In this document: positions 54,936 through 62,290 of the stretch, in pieces | Numbering within the stretch: the stretch's first letter is position 1 | Layout of the letters: each line of letters starts with the position of its first letter | DNA from: Acidobacterium sp. | GTDB taxonomy: Bacteria; Acidobacteriota; Terriglobia; Terriglobales; Acidobacteriaceae | NCBI GenBank assembly: GCA_003131625.1 | Contig: PKVY01000059.1 | Coordinates: 1 to 64,000 of the forward strand | Length of the DNA: 64,000 bases | Reading direction: 5' to 3' | Notes under the pieces: generated by a model | Seen by the model: only the letters and a program-made list of their open reading frames with translations | Database searches by the model: none | Told to the model about the DNA's origin: nothing | Position numbers and translations under genes: made by a program

Positions 54936-55859
54936 TCAGTCGTGCTCCAGAACGGGGATCAAGATGCGTGGAAGCTGCAGGCTTACGGTCGAGCCGCGAC
55001 CTTCGCCGGCACTTTGGGCGGTGGCGTCGCCGCCATGCTGGCGCGCGATGGTGCGGACCAGATAGAGGCCGAGGCCGGTGCCCTTGGTGCGGAGTACGTT
55101 GCGGCTGGGAACGCGATAGAAGCGGCGGAAGATGCGTTTGAGATGCGCGGCGGGAATGCCGATGCCGTGGTCAGTGACGCTGACGCGGACCCAGGCATCC
55201 TGCTCGACGCTGAGGGCCACGCTTACATCAGCGCCATCGGGCGAATATTTGACCGCATTGGCGAGGACGTTCAGCAGAGCAGTCTGCAACTCGTCGGGAT
55301 CGCCGCGCACCATCATGGGCAGAAGGGTTTCTTCTACGCGCAGGGTAATTGCCTTCTCGTCGAGATGATGGCGGAGGAGAGTGATGTGGACGCAGTCCTC
55401 AACCAGGGCGCCCATGTCCACAGAGACGCGGACGTGAGAACGCGACCGCTGGCCGACTTCGCCGGCTTTGAGCACCTGCTCGACGGTGGCCAGCAGCCGG
55501 TCGCTGTCGGCGAGCATGCGGGTATAGAACTCGCTGCGCTGGGCATCGTCAAGCTGCCGGCGCTGGAGGGTTTCGAGGTAGAGGTGGATGGAGGCGATGG
55601 GCGTCTTCAGCTCGTGGGTGACCGCGCTGAGAAAGGCGTCATGGCGTTCGTTGCGGCGGACCTCGCGGACGAGAAAGATGGTGTTGAGGGCGACGCCGAC
55701 GATGAGGAGGGCGAAGAACGGGATGCCCAGCGCCATGGGGACAATGCGACGCCAGTTGAGCAGAATCCAACTGACGTTGAGGGCGACGGCCACACCGACG
55801 AGGCACACGCCGAGCAGGATGAAGAGCACCATGTTCCGTCTTCGTCCGCTGAGGCGCAT
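54936..55859 (-). CDS. Intramembrane-type sensor histidine kinase
   Basis: 307 aa from ATG 55859. Two N-terminal membrane helices (about 10-33 and 40-64) are joined by only about 8 residues, so no real periplasmic sensor domain exists. No HAMP domain is seen. The dimerisation box has His82 in SAVTHELKTPIAS; the ATPase domain has N-box NVLANAVKYS, G1 DHGIGIP and G2 GTGLGLYLV. It probably senses within the membrane or through a partner protein. Confidence 0.9.
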   Translation of the reverse strand: MRLSGRRRNMVLFILLGVCLVGVAVALNVSWILLNWRRIVPMALGIPFFALLIVGVALNTIFLVREVRRNERHDAFLSAVTHELKTPIASIHLYLETLQRRQLDDAQRSEFYTRMLADSDRLLATVEQVLKAGEVGQRSRSHVRVSVDMGALVEDCVHITLLRHHLDEKAITLRVEETLLPMMVRGDPDELQTALLNVLANAVKYSPDGADVSVALSVEQDAWVRVSVTDHGIGIPAAHLKRIFRRFYRVPSRNVLRTKGTGLGLYLVRTIARQHGGDATAQSAGEGRGSTVSLQLPRILIPVLEHD

Positions 55860-55874
55860 GGGATGCAATGCAAA

Positions 55875-55904
55875 GCGCCCGCCACGGAACAATCGCGCGG
55901 GCGC
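55875..55904 (-). terminator. GC-rich hairpin between desaturase and kinase genes
   Basis: GCGCCCGC and GCGGGCGC pair with a 14-base loop, followed by TTTGCATT on the minus strand. It could end the desaturase transcript or attenuate the kinase operon, whose start codon is 16 nt downstream. Confidence 0.45.
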
Positions 55905-55930
55905 CTCTATTCTCGCAGTTGTGCTGGGGG

Positions 55931-56905
55931 CTAAGCTACTCCGGCTGGGCGCGGGTTGGCCGGATCAAACTGCGCGGTTTTGATTTCGCGGGCGAGGCCG
56001 ACCTTCTTGAGGAGCCAGATGCCGAGGAAGTTGACGTCGAGCTCGTACCACTTGAGGCCGTGCCGCGCCGAGACCGGATGCGCGTGGTGGTTATTGTGCC
56101 AGCCTTCGCCGCCGGTAATGAGGGCGACCCACCAGTTATTGCGGGAGTCGTCGCGGGTCTGGAAGCGGCGCGATCCCCACATGTGGGTTGCGGAGTTGAC
56201 GAGCCAGGTGGCGTGGAGACCGAGCGTGGTGCGGAGGAAGATGCCCCACATGACGCAGGGCCAGCCACCGATGAAGTAGAGCGCTACTGCGGCGATGGCC
56301 AGCGGAACCCAGTGATACTTACTCAGCCAGCGGTAGAAGCGGTCACGGGTGAGGTCGGGGACGTAACGCGCCAACGTATCGGTCTCTGAGTTGAGCGAAT
56401 CGCCGATGATGATCCAGCCGACGTGGGCCCACCATCCGCCTTCGTGCGGCGTGTGGGGGTCGCCTTCATGGTCGGAGAGCTGGTGATGCACGCGATGCAG
56501 GGAGACCCAGAAAATCGGGCCGCCTTCCAGCGCCATCGTTCCGCCAACCGCCATCACGTATTCCAGCCATTTCGGAACGCGATAGCCGCGGTGGGTGAGC
56601 AGGCGGTGATAGCACATGCCGATGCCGACATTGGTGGCGAAAACCCAGAGAACCAGGGCGCAGATGAGAGCCTTCCACGTGAACATGAAGAGCGCGGCAA
56701 TGGCGCCGGCGTGGAACAGGATCATGAAGCTGGTGGTGAACCAGTTGGGTCCCTTCTGGGCCTGGGCCTTGAAGCCGAGCTTCGGCATCCCTGACGGGTT
56801 TTCGCGAGGGAGAGACTTGACGGCGGAGCTTGCAACGGGGCTCGCGGCGGCGAGGGAAGAATGCTGGACTTCCGCCTGATCTTCGACGAGGATTTCGGGG
56901 GGCAT
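55931..56905 (-). CDS. Membrane fatty-acid (acyl-CoA-type) desaturase
   Basis: 324 aa from ATG 56905. The three histidine boxes are HRLLTH (100-105), HRVHH (137-141) and HNNHH (about 270), with hydrophobic pairs between them, as in delta-9 desaturases. It introduces a double bond in membrane acyl chains with O2. An N-terminal tail of about 50 residues is variable. It may adjust membrane fluidity; its gene precedes the envelope/copper operon on the same strand. Confidence 0.9.
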   Translation of the reverse strand: MPPEILVEDQAEVQHSSLAAASPVASSAVKSLPRENPSGMPKLGFKAQAQKGPNWFTTSFMILFHAGAIAALFMFTWKALICALVLWVFATNVGIGMCYHRLLTHRGYRVPKWLEYVMAVGGTMALEGGPIFWVSLHRVHHQLSDHEGDPHTPHEGGWWAHVGWIIIGDSLNSETDTLARYVPDLTRDRFYRWLSKYHWVPLAIAAVALYFIGGWPCVMWGIFLRTTLGLHATWLVNSATHMWGSRRFQTRDDSRNNWWVALITGGEGWHNNHHAHPVSARHGLKWYELDVNFLGIWLLKKVGLAREIKTAQFDPANPRPAGVA

Positions 56906-57138
56906 AATGAGGAGCCGTTTCCGCAGAGGATGGGTTTTGCGAGGTTCGAATTCCGCCGCTTTCCTCAACCGTAGCAGCCGGAAGCGCAGAGTTGATGTAA
57001 CACTTTTGTAAGGCAGTTGCGGTGTGAGGCAGGTGTGGAGGAATGAGCAATATTGAACACGACGGGTCGCGGCGCATCTCATTCTGTTTCTGCTTTCCAT
57101 TCACCCCGCGTTAACCCACGATGGAGACGATAGAACGC

Positions 57139-59970
57139 ATGAATCCTCAGAAACTACGGGCCGCCTGTGTTTCGCTTCTGTGCCTTGCGGCAGGTTACTG
57201 CAGTGCGCAGACCGTGCACCTGCCCTCCAGCAAGGAAATCATCGGCCCAGTGCCGGGTTCGCCGCAGGCGCTGAACAGCCTGCCCATGGCCGCGGCGTGG
57301 TCGCCGGACCGTCGCTATCTGGCGCTGGTGAATGCCGGCTTTGGGACCGTGGAGTCGAATTACGAGCAGTCGATCGCGATCCTCGACATCGGAACCAGCA
57401 GGCTGACCGATTACCCGGAACCGCGAACGGAAATCCTGGCGCCGCAGACCTACTATTCCGGAATTGCGTTCTCGGCGGATGGTTCGCATCTGTACGTCAG
57501 CTTCGATTCGATCAGTGCGCCAGAAGGAGGCAAGGAAGACCAGACTGGCAACGCCATTGCGGTCTACAAATTCACTCCTGGCGGAACAAGCCCGGACACG
57601 CTGACGCCGGAAGGAACGATTCCGGTTCCGCTGCGTGAGCTGCCAGCTGGAAAAACGCAGCGTCATGGAGACATGAAGCTGACGGAAGACAAGGCGATTC
57701 CGGCACCGGCAGGAATCGCAGTGGTGAAAGGCGCGGATGGAGCCGAGAAGCTGCTGGTTGCGGATGAATATTCCGACGATGTGCTCCTGCTCGACGTGGC
57801 GAGCGGAAAGCTGGAGAAGCGCTTCGACTTTTCGACAGGGCCGACGATTCCGACAACCTATCCGATTGCGGTAACCGCGAGCCACGATGGACGCCGCGCG
57901 TGGGTGGCACTGTGGAACGGATCGGCGGTCGCGGAGATCGATGTGCGGAGCGGGAAGGTTGTGCAGCAATTGCCGCTGCTGGCTCCGCCGCGGCCCACGT
58001 CGCCCAGTTCGCACCCGATCGCGATGGCGCTGAGCCCCGACGAAACTACGCTTTACGTGGCGCTGGCGAATCGAGACGCGGTGGCAGCGGTGCATGTCTC
58101 CGGTGCGGCGATGCGCGTGGCGGCGTTGTATGACACGCGGCTTCCTGGACAGGCGTTTTTCGGATCGATGCCGGATGCTGTGGCGGTTTCGGACGATGGA
58201 GAAACGCTGTACGCGGCCAATTCGGGCTCGAATGCTGTCGCTGTGTTCGATCTGCATGCTGCGCCGAAAGCCAGTGCGCGCGCGATCCCCATCGGTTTCA
58301 TTCCGACGGAGTGGTATCCAACGGCGCTCGCCGTGGACGGGAATCATCTCTACGTTGCGACCGGAAAGGGCAAAGGAACAGGTCCAAACGCCGCGCCGCA
58401 GGCGAAGGCGCCGAATCCACCGCCTCATCCGATCAGGCGGCTGGACATGCCGCGCACCTACATTGCGACGATGCTGCATGGATCGCTGGCGACGATCGAA
58501 CTGGATCAGGCGAAGAGCCATCTGCGGGAACTGACCCAGCAGGTGCTCGAGAGCAATTTGATGTACGCGGCGCAGAAGAAGATCGAGTTCACAGGCGGTG
58601 GCGACAAGATCAAGCACGTGATCTACATCATCAGAGAGAACCGCACCTACGATCAGCTGCTCGGCGATCTGGGCGTTGGCGACGGCGATTCGTCGCTGAC
58701 GATGTATGGCGAGGAGATCACGCCGAATCTTCATGCGCTGGCGCGGCAGTTTGGTGTACTCGACAACTTCTACGATTCGGGCGAGGTTTCCGGCGATGGG
58801 CACGTGTGGTCGACAGCCGGCATTGACAGCGACTACAACGAGCGCACGTGGCAGGTTGGCTACCGAGGGCATGAGCGACCGTATGACTTTGAGGGTGTCG
58901 TTGAAGGCGGGTATCCGCTGCTCGAGCATATTCCGGATATTGACGAGCCAGGCAGCGGCTATTTGTGGACGGATCTGGCGCGCAGCCATAAGTCGCTCTA
59001 CCACTTTGGCGAGTTCATTTCGACACAGTTCTGCGACGATTCCCTGGCTGCGCAACCGGCGAAGCTGCCGGAACAAAGTGGAACTCCGGAAGGCAAGCAC
59101 TACTGCGAGCATCCGTTCATTCGGAAGGGCGATACGATTCCGGCGAACTATGGTGGCGGAACGAGTCCTTATCCGTGGCCGATTCCGCTGATCTACAAGA
59201 ACGTTGCGACGAAGCCGGAACTGGTGGGGCATTTCGATCCGGAGTATCCGGATTTCGAGCTGAGCTTTCCGGACCAGCTGCGAGTGAATGAGTTTCTTAT
59301 GCACTTCAACAAGTGGGTTGCGGATTTGAAGGCAGGACACGACACGATGCCTGCGTTTGTGATGCTGCGGCTGCCGAACGATCACACTGCGGGCACGCGT
59401 CCCGGATCGCCGACGCCGAAGGCTTCGGTGGCGGACAACGATCTGGCTGTGGGTCGCGCCGTGGACGCGGTGTCGCACAGTGCTTACTGGGATTCGACGG
59501 CGTTCTTCGTTCTGGAAGACGACGCGCAGGACGGCGCCGATCATGTGGACGCGCACCGATCGATTGCGCTGGTGGTGAGCAAATACTCTCCGCATGATCA
59601 GACCCCCTTTGTGGATCACGCTTTTTACACGACAGTGAGCACCGTGCACACGATGCTGACGCTGCTGGGCTGCCCTCCGATGAACAACAACGATGCGTTT
59701 GCGCCGCTGATGGTTCCGGAATTCAGCGGCAACGGAGATCAGCCGGCGTTCAGCGCCGATTATCGGAATCGCGACGACGGGCTGATCTTCACAGCGAACA
59801 AGGAAAAAGCGGAAGGCGCGAAGGAGTCGTCGAAGATGGATTTCACCCATGAGGATCGTGCGCCAGTGGTGAAGTTGAACGTGATCCTGTGGAAAGACGC
59901 GATGGGCAACAAGCCGGTGCCGTGGATGCTGACGCATCCGCACGGGTTGAAAAAGGACGACGACGATTAG
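57139..59970 (+). CDS. Secreted propeller-phosphoesterase
   Basis: 943 aa from ATG 57139 (an in-frame ATG at 57121 is possible). Signal peptide (MNPQKLRAACVSLLCLAAGY ending near CSAQ), an N-terminal YVTN/lactonase-like beta-propeller (about 30-440; SHPIAMALSPDETTLYVALA), and a C-terminal phosphoesterase/alkaline-phosphatase superfamily domain (about 485-930; HVIYIIRENRTYDQLLGDLG, NDHTAGTRPGS, FFVLEDDAQDGADHVD). It resembles phospholipase C/acid phosphatase (PF04185) metalloenzymes that hydrolyse phosphate esters outside the cell. It is a common large acidobacterial secreted enzyme type. Substrate unknown. Confidence 0.82.
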   Translation: MNPQKLRAACVSLLCLAAGYCSAQTVHLPSSKEIIGPVPGSPQALNSLPMAAAWSPDRRYLALVNAGFGTVESNYEQSIAILDIGTSRLTDYPEPRTEILAPQTYYSGIAFSADGSHLYVSFDSISAPEGGKEDQTGNAIAVYKFTPGGTSPDTLTPEGTIPVPLRELPAGKTQRHGDMKLTEDKAIPAPAGIAVVKGADGAEKLLVADEYSDDVLLLDVASGKLEKRFDFSTGPTIPTTYPIAVTASHDGRRAWVALWNGSAVAEIDVRSGKVVQQLPLLAPPRPTSPSSHPIAMALSPDETTLYVALANRDAVAAVHVSGAAMRVAALYDTRLPGQAFFGSMPDAVAVSDDGETLYAANSGSNAVAVFDLHAAPKASARAIPIGFIPTEWYPTALAVDGNHLYVATGKGKGTGPNAAPQAKAPNPPPHPIRRLDMPRTYIATMLHGSLATIELDQAKSHLRELTQQVLESNLMYAAQKKIEFTGGGDKIKHVIYIIRENRTYDQLLGDLGVGDGDSSLTMYGEEITPNLHALARQFGVLDNFYDSGEVSGDGHVWSTAGIDSDYNERTWQVGYRGHERPYDFEGVVEGGYPLLEHIPDIDEPGSGYLWTDLARSHKSLYHFGEFISTQFCDDSLAAQPAKLPEQSGTPEGKHYCEHPFIRKGDTIPANYGGGTSPYPWPIPLIYKNVATKPELVGHFDPEYPDFELSFPDQLRVNEFLMHFNKWVADLKAGHDTMPAFVMLRLPNDHTAGTRPGSPTPKASVADNDLAVGRAVDAVSHSAYWDSTAFFVLEDDAQDGADHVDAHRSIALVVSKYSPHDQTPFVDHAFYTTVSTVHTMLTLLGCPPMNNNDAFAPLMVPEFSGNGDQPAFSADYRNRDDGLIFTANKEKAEGAKESSKMDFTHEDRAPVVKLNVILWKDAMGNKPVPWMLTHPHGLKKDDDD

Positions 59971-59977
59971 ACAGGCA

Positions 59978-60013
59978 GCCTGTAGCCTGTAGCCCGTAGC
60001 CTGGAGCTGGAGC
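59978..60013. repeat. Heptanucleotide repeat, GCCTGTA type
   Basis: GCCTGTA, GCCTGTA, GCCCGTA and GCCTGGA run at 7-base spacing directly before C-rich repeat copy C. Confidence 0.65.
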
Positions 60014-60025
60014 CAGGAGCCGCCC

Positions 60026-60108
60026 TACCCCACCCCCCCTCCCCCCAGGGTACTGGCAAGTTGCTGATTCCATTGTGGTGATTCGGTACCGTAAATCAGG
60101 TATTACCC
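60026..60108 (+). repeat. C-rich intergenic repeat, copy C
   Basis: TACCCC, a long C/T tract, GGGTACTGGCAAG, TTGCTGATTCCATTG, and the tail GGTACCGTAAATCAGGTATT followed by ACCC. It has the same order as copies A and B. Confidence 0.7.
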
Positions 60109-60157
60109 TCCTCCGTTCCGCTTAGCGGGATTCGCGTACCTTCGCGCGCAACAAAAA

Positions 60158-60209
60158 AGCTCTGCGGTGCCCAATAGAAAAGCCCTGCGGGCACGAAGCC
60201 GGCAGAGCT
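60158..60209 (-). terminator. Branched hairpin with a minus-strand T-run
   Basis: AGCTCTGC (60158) pairs with GCAGAGCT (60202), and inside it GTGCCC (60167) with GGGCAC (60189). On the minus strand the outer stem is followed by a T-run. No minus-strand gene ends nearby, so it may be an old terminator or a structured RNA. The stretch 60210-60372 holds only G/T-rich direct repeats (GTGGAA at 60321 and 60332). Confidence 0.35.
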
Positions 60210-60372
60210 ACACTTCTCCACTCTCAGAACTGCAACGGGGGAAAACTATTTCTTTGCCCCCTATTATCAGGATACCAAGTCCAGCCCTAAAACCGGCCAA
60301 ATATGTTGGAGGGTGTTGTGGTGGAAGTGGTGTGGAATGTTGAGTCATTACTTCGGTTTTGAGGCGCGGGGC

Positions 60373-60421
60373 TTGACAAATCTTCGCGACGGCCCGAGGT
60401 AATGCAAAAATGCATTACAAT
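60373..60421 (+). promoter_or_regulatory. vapBC promoter and palindromic operator
   Basis: TTGACA lies at 60373-60378 and TACAAT at 60416-60421; their spacing is too long for one promoter, so the -35 may be weak or unrelated. A perfect inverted repeat GTAATGCA-AAAA-TGCATTAC (60399-60418) overlaps the TACAAT, which suits autorepression by the VapBC complex. Confidence 0.55.
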
Positions 60422-60439
60422 CGAACGGGAGGCGGCGCG

Positions 60440-60691
60440 ATGGCCACGCTCAAGGTAACGGAACGGGGACAGGTGACGTTTCGCAAAGAGGTATTGCGGC
60501 ATCTGGGCGTTCGGCCCGGAGAGAGGATCGAGCTGAACCTGTTGCCGAACGGGCGGGGGATGCTGGAAGCGGCACGGCCGACGGGGAGCATCAACGAATT
60601 TATCGGGCGGCTGAAGGGGCGGCGGAAGAAGGTGGCGACACTCGAGGAGATCCATGAAGCGACGGCGCGGGGGTGGGCGGGCAAGAAATGA
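60440..60691 (+). CDS. vapB: AbrB-type antitoxin VapB
   Basis: 83 aa from ATG 60440 (GGGAGG upstream). LKVTERGQVTFRKEVLRHLG and the swapped-hairpin continuation (RPGERIELNLLPNGRGMLE) are the SpoVT/AbrB DNA-binding fold; the rest would bind the toxin. First gene of the pair; overlaps vapC by 4 bp. Confidence 0.88.
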   Translation: MATLKVTERGQVTFRKEVLRHLGVRPGERIELNLLPNGRGMLEAARPTGSINEFIGRLKGRRKKVATLEEIHEATARGWAGKK

Positions 60692-61086
60692 AAGTCACGG
60701 TCGATACGAACGTTCTGGTTCGTGCGGTGGTGGAAGACGATCGAAAGCAGGCAGCGGCAGCGGCGAGACTGTTGCGACAGGCCGATTTGATCGCGGTTTC
60801 CCTGCCCTGCCTGTGCGAGTTTGTGTGGGTGCTCGACCGCGTCTACGATTTTGGGCGCGAAGAAACTGCGGAGACGATCGAAGCGCTGCTGAGGGCGGAG
60901 AATGTCGTGGTGAATCGAGCGGCGGCGGATGCCGGGCTGGCGGTTCTGCGGGCCGGGGGCGACTTTGCCGATGGAGCGATCGCGTGGGAAGTTCGGTGGC
61001 TGGGGGGCGAGACGTTTGTGTCGTTCGACAAGAAGGCCGTGGCGCGGGTTGGGGAGCAGGGGGAGTCGGCGCGATTGCTGGGGTGA
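60688..61086 (+). CDS. vapC: PIN-domain toxin VapC
   Basis: 132 aa from ATG 60688 (ATGA overlap with vapB). The PIN acidic residues are present: Asp6 in VTVDTNVLVRAVVEDD, Glu in PCLCEFVWVL, Asp in GGDFADGAIA and Asp in SFDKKAVA. It is a Mg-dependent RNase that stops translation when free of VapB; the RNA target is unknown. Confidence 0.9.
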   Translation: MKVTVDTNVLVRAVVEDDRKQAAAAARLLRQADLIAVSLPCLCEFVWVLDRVYDFGREETAETIEALLRAENVVVNRAAADAGLAVLRAGGDFADGAIAWEVRWLGGETFVSFDKKAVARVGEQGESARLLG

Positions 61087-61123
61087 CGGCTTTCTTTCTG
61101 TTGAGTGGTGGTGCAGGGTAAAA

Positions 61124-61168
61124 GCAAACGCGAGGTCCTTCACTTCGCTGCGCTTCGTTCAGGATGAC
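61124..61168. repeat. GCAAACGCG-GGTCCTT repeat, copy 1
   Basis: It starts GCAAACGCGAGGTCCTT and ends CAGGATGAC, with a CGCTGCGCTTCG core. A second copy lies at 63808. Confidence 0.55.
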
Positions 61169-61458
61169 GGCATAAAAACAAGACAAAAGCTCAGGGCCGC
61201 TCAGGCCGGGCGCATCGACTCGCGCCTGCATTGTTGTCGCACCCAACACGGGCGTGATTTTCCAAAATGGGACGGGTACGGTACTGACGGGCTCAAGCGC
61301 GGATGAATTGGCTTGAAAGTCAGGTGACGAGGGGAGTCCGCTGCTTGCTGTGGGGTGAACCTGGCCGGGGGATTGGGGGGTGGCGGGTTTTCGCAATGGT
61401 TCAGGGAGAGTACGGGCGGGGCGTTGGTCAGGATGGCGGTAATGGCGGGGAACGTTGG
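61169..61458. other. Gap between vapC and the HAD gene
   Basis: No convincing gene. It is G-rich on the plus strand, with short open frames whose codon use does not differ from chance. Confidence 0.35.
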
Positions 61459-62070
61459 TCAGCGCGACTGCGTCGGTACGCGTTCGTGGGGTTGGGGGAT
61501 GCGGACCGATTGCATGCCGGCGCGGGTGGCGGCATCGATGCCCATTTCTGTGTCTTCGAAGACGAGGCAGGTTTCGGGCGGGACGTTGAGTTTTTGCGCG
61601 GCGAGGAGAAAGGGCTCGGGGTCGGGCTTGGCTTTCTTGTAGTCGTCCGCGCAGACGAGGACGTCGAACTTGTCGAGCAGCCCCAGAACTTTGAGTGAGG
61701 CGGTGACGGATTCGCGCGTGGAGCCGGAGACGACGGCGAAGGGGATCCTGGTGTGGGCTTCTTCGATTTGCTCGAGGACTTCGGGGACGGCGGTGAGTTT
61801 GGGGAGGAGCTCGTAGTAGAGGCTCTCCTTGCGGTGGGCGACTTCTTCAACCGGCATGGAGAGACCGTGACGCTGGTTGAGCGTTGCGATGATTGCGGCG
61901 ACCGGCATGCCGCCCCAGGAATAGAAGAGGTCCTCGGGGAAATCGGGGCAGCCGTATTCGGCGAGGGCCTGTTTCCAGGCAATGTAGTGGAGAGGCATGG
62001 AGTCGGCGATGGTGCCGTCCATGTCGAAGAGGTAAGCGCGGTGGGGGCCGGGGGGGATTTGCAGGGGCAT
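61459..62070 (-). CDS. HAD-family phosphatase (phosphoglucomutase-like subfamily)
   Basis: 203 aa from ATG 62070. Motif I FDMDGTIADS, a helical cap (WKQALAEYG), motif II SGSTRES, motif III lysine in KKAKPDPEPF and motif IV FEDTEMGI. Sugar phosphate phosphatases and beta-phosphoglucomutases share this pattern. The ATG is 11 nt after a TACAAT box, with no ribosome site. Confidence 0.9.
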   Translation of the reverse strand: MPLQIPPGPHRAYLFDMDGTIADSMPLHYIAWKQALAEYGCPDFPEDLFYSWGGMPVAAIIATLNQRHGLSMPVEEVAHRKESLYYELLPKLTAVPEVLEQIEEAHTRIPFAVVSGSTRESVTASLKVLGLLDKFDVLVCADDYKKAKPDPEPFLLAAQKLNVPPETCLVFEDTEMGIDAATRAGMQSVRIPQPHERVPTQSR

Positions 62071-62081
62071 GGGCTGGTTTG

Positions 62082-62087
62082 ATTGTA
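62082..62087 (-). promoter_or_regulatory. -10 element before the HAD gene
   Basis: TACAAT on the minus strand ends 11 nt before ATG 62070. Confidence 0.4.
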
Positions 62088-62141
62088 ACGAGCGTGCGGC
62101 AAGTAAAAGGCGAGCCAACTACGAGCGAGAACCGAGCAAAG

Positions 62142-62199
62142 GCGGCGCGCTTCGCGCGTATCCCACATCTGCCAAAGGCAGGCAGATATGGGGCACCCA
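62142..62199. repeat. Palindromic REP-like element, copy 2
   Basis: A GCGCGCTTCGCGCG hairpin, then CCCACATCTGCC and GGCAGATATGGG with one mismatch. It is one of a direct pair 84 bp apart. Confidence 0.7.
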
Positions 62200-62225
62200 G
62201 ATTCGGTGGCGGGTCGGGCGAGAAG

Positions 62226-62281
62226 CGGCGCGCTTCGCGCGTATCCCACATCTGCCAAAAGCAGGCAGATATGGGGCACCC
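62226..62281. repeat. Palindromic REP-like element, copy 3
   Basis: Nearly identical to copy 2, in the same orientation, 9 bases before the end of the binding-protein gene at 62291. Confidence 0.7.
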
Positions 62282-62290
62282 GGATTCTTT

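Noticed and set aside
57154-59943. 929-codon open frame antisense to the phosphoesterase gene
   Set aside because: Arg/His-rich with no domain; the plus-strand frame has a signal peptide and two recognisable domains.
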